A DNA stretch of 56,331 nt from Anaeromassilibacillus sp. An200 (GCF_002160025.1 NZ_NFJU01000025.1:1-56331); one strand, 5' to 3'; counted from the first letter of the stretch, positions 33,821-42,187 are shown. Numbers and translations are program-made. The notes: generated by a model from the sequence alone, not told the origin.

Positions 33821-35680
33821 ATGCCCCATTATGAATATGACAAGGATTATCCCTTTGCCGCCTTCATCACCAACCTGGGCAAGTACAACGAGGGCGACCT
33901 GGTGGGCGAATGGGTGAAGTTCCCCACCACGCCAGAGGAGATGCAGAAGGTGTTTGAACGGATCGGCATTGGGCAGAAGGATGACTTCGGCCAGCCCTAT
34001 GAGGAGTGGTTCATCACTGACTATGACTGCTATGTGGACGGCCTCTACGACAAGCTGGGCGAGTATGAGAGCCTAGATGAGCTCAACTACCTGGCCTCCA
34101 AGCTGGACGAGATGAGCCAGGGCGAGTACGAACAGTTCCAGGCGGCGATGGAGATCGGCGACCATTCGGGCAGCTTGCAGGAGATCATCAACCTGACCGA
34201 GAACCTGGACTGCTACGACATTTACCCCGACATCCACGACCACGACGACCTGGGCCGGTATTACATCGAGGAGCTGGACGCCATGCAGGTGCCGGAGCAC
34301 CTGCGGAACTACATCGACTATGAGGCCTACGGCCGGGACGTCGCCCTGGAGGAGGGCGGCGAGTTTACCGACCTGGGGTATGTGCGGGATACCGGGAGCA
34401 GCTTCCATGAGTATTACGACGGGGAGCATGGCAGTATCCCGGAGGAATACCGGGTGATGACCTTCCAGGACGCGGAGGAACTGACCGAGGACGAAAAATC
34501 CGAGTGGGCGATGGACATCGCCTACGATATGGACGAGTTCTTCCGTCAGCACGACCCGCAGTACGCCGCCGAGCACCCGGAGGAGCACGCGGCGAAAGAA
34601 GAAATCTATGAAAACCTGATGGCCGGCCGCATTTCCGCCCTGGATGAGAAGCTGGCCGCCCTGGGGCAGACCCAGGAGGACTACCTGCCTTCGGAGATTG
34701 AGAAGTTCAAGGACGCCACCGGGTATGAGGAATTTCTTGACTTTGATCCGGCTGTAATCAAAGCGGCATTGGAGGACCCGGACAAGTCCCATGTGGACGA
34801 GATGCTGGCCTTTGCGGAGCAGGCGGGCCGGGAGTATGAGGCGGAGCTGTCCGGGCAGACCCCGGCGCCCTCCCCGGATGACCGGGAGACCGGCGAAACG
34901 GTACGGACCCCCAGGGGGACCTTCTATGTGACGGATATGAGCCGGGAGCAGATGGAGGCGGCTGGGTACGGCTTCCACCATCAGTCTGACGATGGGAAGT
35001 ACCTCATCATGGGCAACGGTTCCCGCGCCTTTGCTATCCGCAGCAAGGAGGCCCAGGAGCACACCGCCCCGGAGAAGATGACCGTCCTGGTGGTGGAGTC
35101 CATGAAGGAGCCCTATGTGAAGGAGATCGACCCCGGCCTCCATTCGTTACAGGCGGAAGTGGGCGGCGACATTGCCACCGCCTATCCCTTCTCCGACCCG
35201 GTGGGGCTGGTCTGCAACGATGAGGGCAAGCTCATCGGCCTGGAGCTGAACCGGGGCCTGCGGGATGAGCATGGAGAGATTTACGACATCATGGCCGGCA
35301 CTTTCCTGGTGGTGGGGCTGAGTGAGGACAGCTTCACCTCCCTGACCCCGGAGCAGGTGCAGAAGTACACGGAGCACTTCAAGCAGCCGGAGCAGTTCAT
35401 CAGCCTGAACGGGCAGATCATCGCCCTGCCAGCGGAGCCGGAGAACCCGCTCCGCACCGCCGAGATGACCCTGGAGGACGACTACGGGATGATCGACGGG
35501 GTGCTGAACAACGGCCGCAAAGGTGAGGAGCAGGAGAAGGCCCAGGGCGAAGCGCATAGGGGCGCCCCGGAGAAGCGCCCTTCCATCCGGGAGCGGCTGG
35601 CGGAGGCCAAACGGGAGTGCGGCGAGCGCAAGCCCCCGGACAGGGCCCAGCAGAAGAAGCCCCCGGAGCATGACCTGTGA
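33821..35680 (+). CDS. ardA: ArdA-type antirestriction protein with C-terminal DUF4316-like region
   Basis: The 619-residue protein has an acidic ArdA domain at about 8-215 (FAAFITNLGKYNEGDLVGEW, then EEWFITDYDCYVDGLYDKLG), which mimics B-form DNA to block type I restriction enzymes. The remainder includes TPRGTFYVTDMSREQMEAAG, resembling DUF4316. The tail is RPSIRERLAEAKREC... HDL. It is far longer than plasmid ArdA (about 165 residues), a fusion usual in clostridial ICEs. AAGGAGGTG precedes the ATG. Confidence 0.82.
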   Translation: MPHYEYDKDYPFAAFITNLGKYNEGDLVGEWVKFPTTPEEMQKVFERIGIGQKDDFGQPYEEWFITDYDCYVDGLYDKLGEYESLDELNYLASKLDEMSQGEYEQFQAAMEIGDHSGSLQEIINLTENLDCYDIYPDIHDHDDLGRYYIEELDAMQVPEHLRNYIDYEAYGRDVALEEGGEFTDLGYVRDTGSSFHEYYDGEHGSIPEEYRVMTFQDAEELTEDEKSEWAMDIAYDMDEFFRQHDPQYAAEHPEEHAAKEEIYENLMAGRISALDEKLAALGQTQEDYLPSEIEKFKDATGYEEFLDFDPAVIKAALEDPDKSHVDEMLAFAEQAGREYEAELSGQTPAPSPDDRETGETVRTPRGTFYVTDMSREQMEAAGYGFHHQSDDGKYLIMGNGSRAFAIRSKEAQEHTAPEKMTVLVVESMKEPYVKEIDPGLHSLQAEVGGDIATAYPFSDPVGLVCNDEGKLIGLELNRGLRDEHGEIYDIMAGTFLVVGLSEDSFTSLTPEQVQKYTEHFKQPEQFISLNGQIIALPAEPENPLRTAEMTLEDDYGMIDGVLNNGRKGEEQEKAQGEAHRGAPEKRPSIRERLAEAKRECGERKPPDRAQQKKPPEHDL

Positions 35681-35859
35681 GCCGGAGCAAGAAGTGGCGG
35701 CTGGAATGGTCCTTCTTCCTCGGGGAGAACGGCCGCCGCAGGTACAACAAGATTTGCAAGGGCTGTGTCCATCCCTGCAAGCAGAGCTTCCGGGCGGTTC
35801 TTATCTCCTGCCCTCATTACCAGTCCGCACGCTCAAAAAAGTGCGGGAATAGGGGTTGA
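35677..35859 (+). CDS. Small cysteine-rich protein (same family as 11815 gene)
   Basis: GTG 35677 overlaps the ArdA stop. The 60-residue product has CKGCVHPCKQSFRAV...CPHY...SARSKKC, closely matching the IME2 protein at 11815. Four or five cysteines and a histidine suggest metal binding. Function unknown. It is the last gene of the long transfer operon; a strong terminator follows at 35982. Confidence 0.65.
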   Translation: MSRSKKWRLEWSFFLGENGRRRYNKICKGCVHPCKQSFRAVLISCPHYQSARSKKCGNRG

Positions 35860-35981
35860 AAACGGGCTGAAAAATCGCCTGTGGCGGCTTTTCCGGGAGC
35901 CGCCCTTATGATTTCCCATGTAGTCCTCACCCTCCGATTTAAGGGGTGCAAAGAGACTGTTTTGAACACTTTTCCATAACA

Positions 35982-36037
35982 AAGCGGGAGCGCCGCCTTC
36001 GGTTTAGGCCGAGGGTGACGCTCCCGCTTCTTTTTTT
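35982..36037 (+). terminator. Strong rho-independent terminator ending the transfer operon
   Basis: AAGCGGGAGCG (35982-35992) pairs perfectly with CGCTCCCGCTT (36019-36029), with a second inner pairing (CCTTCGG/CCGAGG), followed by CTTTTTTT. It separates the transfer genes from the cargo operon at 36362. Confidence 0.88.
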
Positions 36038-36096
36038 GTTCTCTTTTTTCTCTTTCAATCAGGATCGGACGGGAAGGATATTCGCCGTAGTAGGCG

Positions 36097-36232
36097 CTGT
36101 GGGAATGTGCGTAAACGGTCATGCTTGCGGAACTGTGGGAAACGATGTTTGCGGGCTGTGGGAAAGCCGGCGGCTTTTCCATCGGGACGTGAATATCTGT
36201 TTTCCATCGGCGGAGCGGCCGTTTTCCACATT
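36097..36232. repeat. Cluster of CTGTGGGAA and inverted TTTTCCA repeats
   Basis: CTGTGGGAA occurs at 36097, 36133 and 36156. The inverted form TTTTCC(A) occurs at 36175, 36200 and 36223; the last reads TTTTCCACA, one base off a DnaA box. No gene lies between 35860 and 36361, so this cluster and the terminator are its content. A replication origin or regulator-binding array is possible. Confidence 0.5.
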
Positions 36233-36270
36233 TCCATAGTGCAAAATCGCAGGAAGGCATCAATGGTGCA

Positions 36271-36328
36271 TTGCTTTTTCACGCGGGATAAGGTATACTG
36301 AATACATATCGGTTAGTTACTGCTAACC
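36271..36328 (+). promoter_or_regulatory. Promoter with GGTTAG-N6-CTAACC operator, cargo operon 36362-39772
   Basis: TTGCTT (36271-36276), 17-bp spacer, TATACT (36294-36299). The palindrome GGTTAG-TTACTG-CTAACC occupies 36311-36328, starting 12 bp after the -10 box. The same palindrome with the same geometry is found at 43220 and 46145. Confidence 0.78.
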
Positions 36329-36361
36329 TTATGATTACTTACAAGTGAAAGGGGGATATAT

Positions 36362-36874
36362 GTGAATTGGACACGCACCATCCTGGACGGGATTGCCATG
36401 GCGGCCTATTTTAACCTGTTCGCCGCGGCGGTGGCGCTGTATAGGCCCCGGCTGATGTTTCCCTGCTATCCGCCCGCCATCATCAAGGCGGCAAAAGATC
36501 CGCCGACAAAGGCCGAAAATCGTTTTTACTGGCTTTGGATCTGCTTTGGGGAGTTGCTGCCCCTCCTCCTTTATGGTGCGGTCAGTACTGTGGAGGGCGG
36601 GACAACCGGCTTCTGGCGTTTGGCCCTGACGGGATATATCCAGTGGATGGTCGTCAATGTCTGTGATCTGCTTTTTCTGGACTTCTGGCTGATACAGAAA
36701 AAAGCAAAACGCCGTTTTATCATCTCAGGAACCGAAGGGCACCCAGGCTATGGGTTCAAAGCCTGGATGAAGGAATACGCTCTGCCGGAGCATCTGCTCC
36801 AGTGGCCGCTCTTGCTGTGCCCCCTCATGGCGGCGGCCCAGGCGGGATTGTGTCTGCTGCTGCAAAAAATTTGA
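36362..36874 (+). CDS. Membrane protein of unknown function (paralogue of 38401)
   Basis: GTG 36362 follows GAAAGGGGGATAT. The 170-residue product has four membrane segments. The motif DLLFLDFWLIQKKAKRRFIISGTEG near 115-138 recurs in related form in the 38401 protein (DFLVIDLLWWRHTKRVRFSGTE), so the two are diverged paralogues within one operon. The family is not recognised. A transporter or membrane partner for the intervening enzymes is possible. Confidence 0.6.
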   Translation: MNWTRTILDGIAMAAYFNLFAAAVALYRPRLMFPCYPPAIIKAAKDPPTKAENRFYWLWICFGELLPLLLYGAVSTVEGGTTGFWRLALTGYIQWMVVNVCDLLFLDFWLIQKKAKRRFIISGTEGHPGYGFKAWMKEYALPEHLLQWPLLLCPLMAAAQAGLCLLLQKI

Positions 36875-36893
36875 TAATAAGGAGATGGTTCAA

Positions 36894-37709
36894 ATGAAGC
36901 AAAATCAAGTTCAGCAAAAAGAAATCCGCCTTGGGACGCATGGGGAACATTACGGGAGCTGGATGTCAAACCCTGTTTTCTATGTGATAGGCGCCCTTTT
37001 GGCGTTGTCCGTGGTACTGGCGGTACTGTCCTTTGCGGTGTTCCATATCACGGCGCTTGGTGTGGTGTTCGTGATTGCCGCAGTGATTCTGCTGGCGCTG
37101 CTCCTGTGGTGCGCCTGGATACGGCGGCAGTATGCCTTTGGGGGCGGCGGCATGATGGAGCGGACCCACCTGGTCATCCTTTCCCATCTGGATTTTGACG
37201 GGCAGGGGCAGCTGCTCGAAGTAGGCTGCGGCTCCGGGCCATTATCCATCCGGGCGGCCCTGATGTGGCCGGAGGTAAAAGTAACGGGCATTGACTATTG
37301 GGGCGTAGACTTCGGCTACAACCAGGCTATGTGCGAGAAAAATGCCGCCAGTGAGGGTGTTGGCTCCCGGTGCCGGTTCCAGCAGGGGGACGCCAACAAG
37401 CTGGACTTCCCGGATGAGAGCTTCGATGCCGTGGTGAGCAACTATGTCTATCATAACATCATGGGTTCGGATAAACGGGCGCTGCTGCTGGAGACCCTGC
37501 GGGTGCTGAAAAAGGGCGGCGTCTTTGCGCTCAACGATGACATGAAGCCAAAAATGTACGGGGACATGGATGCCTTTGTCCAAAAGCTGCGGGACATGGG
37601 CTATGAGGACGTGCGCCTCATCGACACGGCCACGGAGGTCTTCGGCTCCCGCCGGCGGGCGGGCATGATGATGCTGGGCGACTCCCGGATGCTGGTGGGG
37701 CGGAAGTAA
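36894..37709 (+). CDS. SAM-dependent methyltransferase with N-terminal membrane helices
   Basis: ATG 36894 is preferred, since ATG 36885 touches the AAGGAG site. The N terminus has two hydrophobic segments (about 27-75). The class I methyltransferase domain follows, with LLEVGCGSGPLSIRAA (motif I), VTGIDYWGVDFGYN and FDAVVSNYVYHNI. Membrane anchoring suggests a lipid-like or hydrophobic substrate. It lies second in the cargo operon, 19 bp after the first gene. Confidence 0.8.
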   Translation: MKQNQVQQKEIRLGTHGEHYGSWMSNPVFYVIGALLALSVVLAVLSFAVFHITALGVVFVIAAVILLALLLWCAWIRRQYAFGGGGMMERTHLVILSHLDFDGQGQLLEVGCGSGPLSIRAALMWPEVKVTGIDYWGVDFGYNQAMCEKNAASEGVGSRCRFQQGDANKLDFPDESFDAVVSNYVYHNIMGSDKRALLLETLRVLKKGGVFALNDDMKPKMYGDMDAFVQKLRDMGYEDVRLIDTATEVFGSRRRAGMMMLGDSRMLVGRK

Positions 37710-37723
37710 GACGGAGGTTTGTC

Positions 37724-38383
37724 ATGACCTATACATATTGTGAAAGGCTGATGTGGGCTGCCATCGTTCCTGCCGCATTTCGGTATCTGGCAAGGCAGGA
37801 GTTGGGATGGGATATTTCTGCGTTGAAGCAGCTCTCTAAGCAGATTTACCGGCAAATGGTATCCCGTACCCCGGATATTGGCTCCATGATGGAAAACCCG
37901 TTGCGGGTCTGCCTGACTGGTGGAATTCTATGGCTGTCTATCTATAAGGCGGCAGAAGAAAAAATGAGTGAAAAGTGCTTTGAGGGCATGGTAAGTGCCA
38001 GTATGCGTTCTCCTCTGGTTGTGACCGCCTTCCGGGGCAAAGCCAAGACTGCATTTACATTGAAGGCTCAATATAAGCGAGCAGCGACTGCATCTTTGGC
38101 GGATGCAGATAGGAACCCCTTTCAGTGGAATGCCGAGGTCATCTTCGGCCGGGATGCAGAGGAATATACGATCCTTTACCACCAGTGCGGTCTGTGTGCC
38201 CTGGGCCGACAGGAGGGCCTTCCTCATCTGGTTCCCTATCTATGCGCTCTGGACACGATGTCCGTCGACTGGATGGGTGGGCGGCTCTACCGTACCAAAA
38301 CGCTGGCTGCCGGCGGTGACTGCTGTGACTTTTATATCTGCAAAAAGGGTTCCCGTTGGGACAAAGAACGGCAGGGAAAATAG
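37724..38383 (+). CDS. L-2-amino-thiazoline-4-carboxylate hydrolase-like protein
   Basis: The 219-residue protein ends with CALGRQEGLPHLVPYLCALD...YRTKTLAAGGDCCDFYICKKG, matching the ATC-hydrolase family. The family enzyme opens the thiazoline ring of aminothiazoline carboxylate toward cysteine; most homologues in Firmicutes are uncharacterised. An upstream GGAGG and a 14-bp gap place it in the operon. Given the metal-type operator and transporters elsewhere in the cargo, action on a thiazoline compound is an attractive guess, not shown. Confidence 0.75.
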   Translation: MTYTYCERLMWAAIVPAAFRYLARQELGWDISALKQLSKQIYRQMVSRTPDIGSMMENPLRVCLTGGILWLSIYKAAEEKMSEKCFEGMVSASMRSPLVVTAFRGKAKTAFTLKAQYKRAATASLADADRNPFQWNAEVIFGRDAEEYTILYHQCGLCALGRQEGLPHLVPYLCALDTMSVDWMGGRLYRTKTLAAGGDCCDFYICKKGSRWDKERQGK

Positions 38384-38400
38384 AAATCGGGAGATGGAAG

Positions 38401-38892
38401 ATGGTTCAAATGCTGCTGGCAGAGGGTATGCTCCTGTGTTCCTTGTTTTGGGCTTTTTGCTGGCTGGGCACCGGGAGCGACGAGAAAAACATCCGTAATT
38501 TTTCTACTTACTCGGACGAGGTACAGAAGATTGTGAAAGCCCGCCCGGAGCTATCAGGAAATATTCGGCAGCGAGGTCCTGCGGCCATCTTCGCTGGAAA
38601 TCTGCTTTTGTTTACTGCGCTCCTGTTTGCGATGGGGCTTCTCACCCGGCAGGAATATTTTGCAGGCAACTTTTTGAACACTCTGCTTTTAGGACAGGCG
38701 CTGAATCTGTTTGATTTTTTGGTGATCGACCTGCTTTGGTGGCGGCACACAAAACGGGTGCGGTTTTCCGGCACCGAGGAAAGTCCGGAATTATATGCGG
38801 ACCCCCGCAAACACTTTTACGCTTTCCTGCGGGGAGTTCTTCTGTTTTTGGCTGTTGCTTTAATCAACGGGTATCTGCTCACCTGGATCTGA
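38401..38892 (+). CDS. Membrane protein of unknown function (paralogue of 36362)
   Basis: ATG 38401 follows CGGGAG. The 163-residue product has about four membrane segments, with the FDFLVIDLLWWRHTKRVRFS motif shared in form with the 36362 protein, and FLRGVLLFLAVALINGYLLTWI at the end. It sits between the ATC-hydrolase-like and alpha/beta-hydrolase genes. No known family. Confidence 0.6.
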   Translation: MVQMLLAEGMLLCSLFWAFCWLGTGSDEKNIRNFSTYSDEVQKIVKARPELSGNIRQRGPAAIFAGNLLLFTALLFAMGLLTRQEYFAGNFLNTLLLGQALNLFDFLVIDLLWWRHTKRVRFSGTEESPELYADPRKHFYAFLRGVLLFLAVALINGYLLTWI

Positions 38893-38905
38893 AAGGAGGA
38901 GTTCC

Positions 38906-39772
38906 ATGACACTTGCAGAATTTCGCCGGGTTTATCCAACCGCTGCCTTCACGGTCAGCAGCGGGAAACTCTTTACCTATCGCTACTATCAAAATCCCCA
39001 GGCCAAAGCCACGCTGGTCCTGCTCACGGGCGGCATTGGGCTGTCCGACCTGTTTTATAAGCACTTTGCCCGGTTCGCCAGGGATTTTTCGGTGCTGACC
39101 TTTGACTATCAGCTCCAGTTCGGGGACAACGGCGAGTTTGCCGATGCCGTGGCTGAACTACTCCGCCACCTGAAGGAAAAGGTCTGGCTGGTGGGACAGT
39201 CCCTGGGCGGCGTAGTGGCCCAGGTCATCGCCTCCCGCCACCCGGAAGTGGTGGAGGGGCTGGTCCTCTCCAACACCTGCTCGCTGTCCGGCAACATGAG
39301 CAAGGCCGGGTATCAGGATCTGATGAAGATAATCGAAAGCCAGCGGAAGTTCAAAAAATGGCTTGCCTTCCTGCCGTTTCCGCTCATCAAGCGGATGATG
39401 AGATGGGCGGTGATGAAAAAGAAAACCGATGGCTTTACAGCCCAGGAAAAGGCCGCTATGGAGGAACTGTGCGGCGCTATGATGGAACTGCTCACCAAGC
39501 CCTATGAACAGCACATGATTGACTTTCTCTGTGACGCAGAACACTACTTTGGCATGACCCGCAATGATTTTGCCCCGTGGGAGGGGCGGGTGCTGCTGAT
39601 TTTGTCCGAGGACGACACCACCTTCACCCCGGCCTGCCGGGAGGACCTGATCGCCCTGATGCCAAGTCCCACGGTGGTCACCGACCTGACCGGCGGCCAC
39701 CTGGCGCTGATGGTGCGGCTGGAACAGTATGCGGATCTGGTAACAAAATTTATTCTGGAGCGGACACCATGA
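38906..39772 (+). CDS. Alpha/beta hydrolase
   Basis: The 288-residue protein has the nucleophile elbow GQSLGG (Ser about 99), an acid in LILSEDDTTF (about 233-242) and the catalytic His in TGGHLALM (about 266-273). The lid region (about 145-200) is basic and hydrophobic. Substrate unknown: esterase, lipase or thioesterase-like. AAGGAGG lies before the ATG. It is the last gene of the cargo operon, closed by a 13-bp terminator stem. Confidence 0.82.
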   Translation: MTLAEFRRVYPTAAFTVSSGKLFTYRYYQNPQAKATLVLLTGGIGLSDLFYKHFARFARDFSVLTFDYQLQFGDNGEFADAVAELLRHLKEKVWLVGQSLGGVVAQVIASRHPEVVEGLVLSNTCSLSGNMSKAGYQDLMKIIESQRKFKKWLAFLPFPLIKRMMRWAVMKKKTDGFTAQEKAAMEELCGAMMELLTKPYEQHMIDFLCDAEHYFGMTRNDFAPWEGRVLLILSEDDTTFTPACREDLIALMPSPTVVTDLTGGHLALMVRLEQYADLVTKFILERTP

Positions 39773-39773
39773 G

Positions 39774-39805
39774 GAGAGCCGGCTGGTCAATGCCAGCCGG
39801 CTCTC
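39774..39805. terminator. Bidirectional terminator
   Basis: GAGAGCCGGCTGG-TCAATG-CCAGCCGGCTCTC is a perfect 13-bp stem between the convergent alpha/beta hydrolase and the minus-strand 39821 gene. Confidence 0.8.
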
Positions 39806-39820
39806 TATCATTTGTCCATC

Positions 39821-40156
39821 TCAATATCCCACGATCAGGCGGTAGATGGTGAGGGGCACATACCATGCCGCCACCAGCAGGCGCCACACCAGGACGAAGC
39901 CGCCGATGATACCGCCGATCACGAAGTTCAGCACGAACAGCGCGGCGCCGCCGCCCAGGGAGCCCCCGCCCGGCACGATCCAGACACACATCCGATGGAT
40001 GCCGAAGGGCAGGCCGCAGAGTATCCAGAGCCAGAAAAGATCCAGCTCCCCAGCCCTCATGCAGGCGGATTTGAAAATGCAGTACAACAGCCCGGCGATG
40101 GCGACGGGCAAAACCGCCTTCTTGAAAAATTCCTTGACGGCCTCGGTTCTCGTCAT
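39821..40156 (-). CDS. Small membrane protein downstream of the relaxase
   Basis: ATG at 40156 (minus strand) follows GGAGGTG. The 111-residue product begins TRTEAVKEFFKKAVLPVAI and has three or four hydrophobic segments, with a glycine-rich loop (PGGGSLGGGAALF). It looks like the small DUF6050-type proteins linked to ICE relaxase genes, but I am not certain of the family. It is third in the mobC-relaxase operon. Confidence 0.6.
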   Translation of the reverse strand: MTRTEAVKEFFKKAVLPVAIAGLLYCIFKSACMRAGELDLFWLWILCGLPFGIHRMCVWIVPGGGSLGGGAALFVLNFVIGGIIGGFVLVWRLLVAAWYVPLTIYRLIVGY

Positions 40157-40248
40157 TGGCAGCACCTCCATTCCCGCCTCCATTATACCGGAAAAATTGA
40201 AACGCGCCCAGGGGCTTATGAAAAGTCCGGCAAAGCGCACAATCCCAG

Positions 40249-41598
40249 CTATTCCAGTTCGTTGCTCCGCTGCCTCTGTGGTTCGGTCTCCCTCGGCTTT
40301 TCCAGCAGAACCTCCACATTCCGGCGGAGGGTGTCGTACTCCTTTTCCTCCCGCTGGGCCTTCCGATATTCCGATTGCAGGGCGGTCCGCCTGGCGGTGA
40401 GCCCGTCCATCTCGGCCCGGAGCCGTTTGGTGGCGGGCAGGGGTACAGCGTCCAGGCGTTTCAGCTCTCTTGCCGCCGCCTCAAACAGGATGATTTCGCC
40501 CTCATGCCCCCGGAGGAACTTCTCCTTGTCCCTGGACTGGCGGTATTCCTCATACAGGGGACGGAGCTGGCGGTAGGTGGCGGCGTGCTTCATAGTGAGG
40601 GTCAGCCGCTCCATTTCTTTCTTCGTTGCCCGGGGGTCCGCCTTCACCCTGGCGGTGGCGGCCGCCGCCCCGTCGCACCGCTCGGACAGGTCCTCCAAAC
40701 TTCCGATGCCATGCTCCGTCAGGAAGTTCAGCGTTTCCGCCGCCCGCTTCAAGTTCTCGATGGTTGCCCAATGCTTGTAACCGGCGCTCTGTTGGGCTTT
40801 GATGTTGTTCTGGATGTCGATGAGCAGGCTGGGCCTCCCGGTGCGCTGCTTCGGCTGGCGGGAGGGGCTGGGCCTGCCGGCGATCCGGGCGGTCAGGGCC
40901 TCCTCTGCGTAGTCGGCGCCCAGGGCCTTCAATCGGGTGAACCGCTCCTGGCCCGGTGCCCTGGCGGAGATGTACTTGCCCCGTTTCAGTTCGTACCCTT
41001 CCCGCTGAAGGCGGCGGAGCAGGTCCTCCAGGCCGGCGCAGCCGGGCAGGAGCCGGTCGATGGCGGAGCGCAGCTTCGCCTTGTAGCTGGTGCCGTTCTG
41101 TTCCGCCTGGTGTTCGATGTAGCTCTTGCCCTTGTCCCGGCCTGGGACGATGACGGACAGGCCATGCTCCTTGCAGATTCGGTCGCTGGTGCGGCGGATC
41201 TCATGGTAGCTCCGCTTATTGGAGTGGTAGTGCCGGTGATCCTGGAAACTGACCGCATTGAAAATCAGGTGGTTATGGACGTGATCCCTGTCTATGTGGG
41301 TGGTGAGGACAAACTCATATTTTCCCCCCAGGACCTCCCGCGCCAGCTCCATGCCGATCCGGTGGGCCTCCTCCGGCGTGACCTCCCCAGGCTCAAACGC
41401 CTGGATGAGGTGCCGGCCCAGGTTCGTGCCCTTGTCGATGGCATGGCGGCGGGTCCAGGCAAACTCAATATCGGCGGTCTCGGCGGAGCAGCCGAAGGAG
41501 GACACCAGCAGCCTTCCATCCGTCTTGTCGGGATTGCAGATATAGTCGATGGCCGCTTTCAGCGTTGACTTAATAGGATGCGTCTTTGTAACTGCCAT
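40249..41598 (-). CDS. ICE relaxase (MobP-type)
   Basis: The 449-residue protein has the relaxase domain at about 1-200. A likely nicking Tyr is in AAIDYICNPDKT (about 18), and the metal-binding histidines are in THIDRDHVHNHLIFNAVSF (about 98-116). The C-terminal half is coiled coil. It resembles Tn1549-type relaxases and would nick the oriT at about 41915-42025. Its start overlaps mobC by 40 bp. It is the relaxase of the ICE itself, distinct from those of IME1 and IME2. Confidence 0.9.
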   Translation of the reverse strand: MAVTKTHPIKSTLKAAIDYICNPDKTDGRLLVSSFGCSAETADIEFAWTRRHAIDKGTNLGRHLIQAFEPGEVTPEEAHRIGMELAREVLGGKYEFVLTTHIDRDHVHNHLIFNAVSFQDHRHYHSNKRSYHEIRRTSDRICKEHGLSVIVPGRDKGKSYIEHQAEQNGTSYKAKLRSAIDRLLPGCAGLEDLLRRLQREGYELKRGKYISARAPGQERFTRLKALGADYAEEALTARIAGRPSPSRQPKQRTGRPSLLIDIQNNIKAQQSAGYKHWATIENLKRAAETLNFLTEHGIGSLEDLSERCDGAAAATARVKADPRATKKEMERLTLTMKHAATYRQLRPLYEEYRQSRDKEKFLRGHEGEIILFEAAARELKRLDAVPLPATKRLRAEMDGLTARRTALQSEYRKAQREEKEYDTLRRNVEVLLEKPRETEPQRQRSNELE

Positions 41599-41888
41599 AT
41601 CTGGTCCATCCTCTCCCGGATCTCCTCCATGTCGGCCTGGTAGGCCGAACCGCCGGCGTTCAGCCGCTTGGCGATCTGGTTGATGTTCCGGCCGATGGCG
41701 GAGAGGGCGCGTGTCATCTCCTTGATGTCGGTGGTGTCCACCTGAATGATGTATCCGTCAATCGCCATCTTCCGCAGATATGCCCCATACCGCTTTGTGG
41801 GGAGCTGCGCCATCTTCTCGTCGATGAGCCGCTTCTCCTCCTCCGTCACCCAGAACTTCATCTGGATGTTCCGCTTTCTGTTTACCAT
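41559..41888 (-). CDS. mobC: MobC relaxosome accessory protein of the ICE
   Basis: The start is ATG 41888 because GGAGGCGAAG lies 5-9 bp upstream. The 109-residue protein is basic, with NIQMKFWVTEEEKRLIDEKM and the MobC signature ALSAIGRNINQIAKRLN (about 72-88). It binds oriT with the relaxase, and its gene overlaps the relaxase gene. Confidence 0.87.
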   Translation of the reverse strand: MVNRKRNIQMKFWVTEEEKRLIDEKMAQLPTKRYGAYLRKMAIDGYIIQVDTTDIKEMTRALSAIGRNINQIAKRLNAGGSAYQADMEEIRERMDQIWQLQRRILLSQR

Positions 41889-41914
41889 TCCGCTTCGCCT
41901 CCGTTTCTTATAAG

Positions 41915-42025
41915 GGTCTGGGACTATCCCAGCAAGCAATTTTCGTGTTTAGGGGCAGGGGTCCCCCTAAACCGAAAATCCGCCAGTGGGTACTCGCTGG
42001 CTGTGCTTGCTACCGTAACCCTTCC
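41915..42025 (-). other. Probable oriT of the ICE
   Basis: Upstream of mobC are CTGGGA-CTA-TCCCAG (41911-41925 region), GTTTAGGGG-N8-CCCCTAAAC (about 41949-41974) and AGCAAGCA...TGCTTGCT, all within 110 bp and without a gene. Multiple inverted repeats directly upstream of mobC/relaxase are typical of oriT. The nick position is not determined. Confidence 0.55.
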
Positions 42026-42117
42026 CTTGTTTTCCCCTCTACTAATACTACAATTTGAAACGAAGATTTTGGCTGACTATACTGAATTGGAGTGCTATTA
42101 AGGAATGGGCTAATTTC

Positions 42118-42171
42118 TTGAATTATGCTCATGCTTGTGTTATCATAATGGCGAGTAAGTCAAAACTAACC
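42118..42171 (+). promoter_or_regulatory. Promoter of the AraC-family gene
   Basis: TTGAAT (42118-42123), 17-bp spacer, TATCAT (42141-42146). A degenerate copy of the cargo operator (AGTAAG-N6-CTAACC, 42154-42171) follows; only the right arm matches. Confidence 0.6.
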
Positions 42172-42187
42172 GATTGGAGGGATGTGC

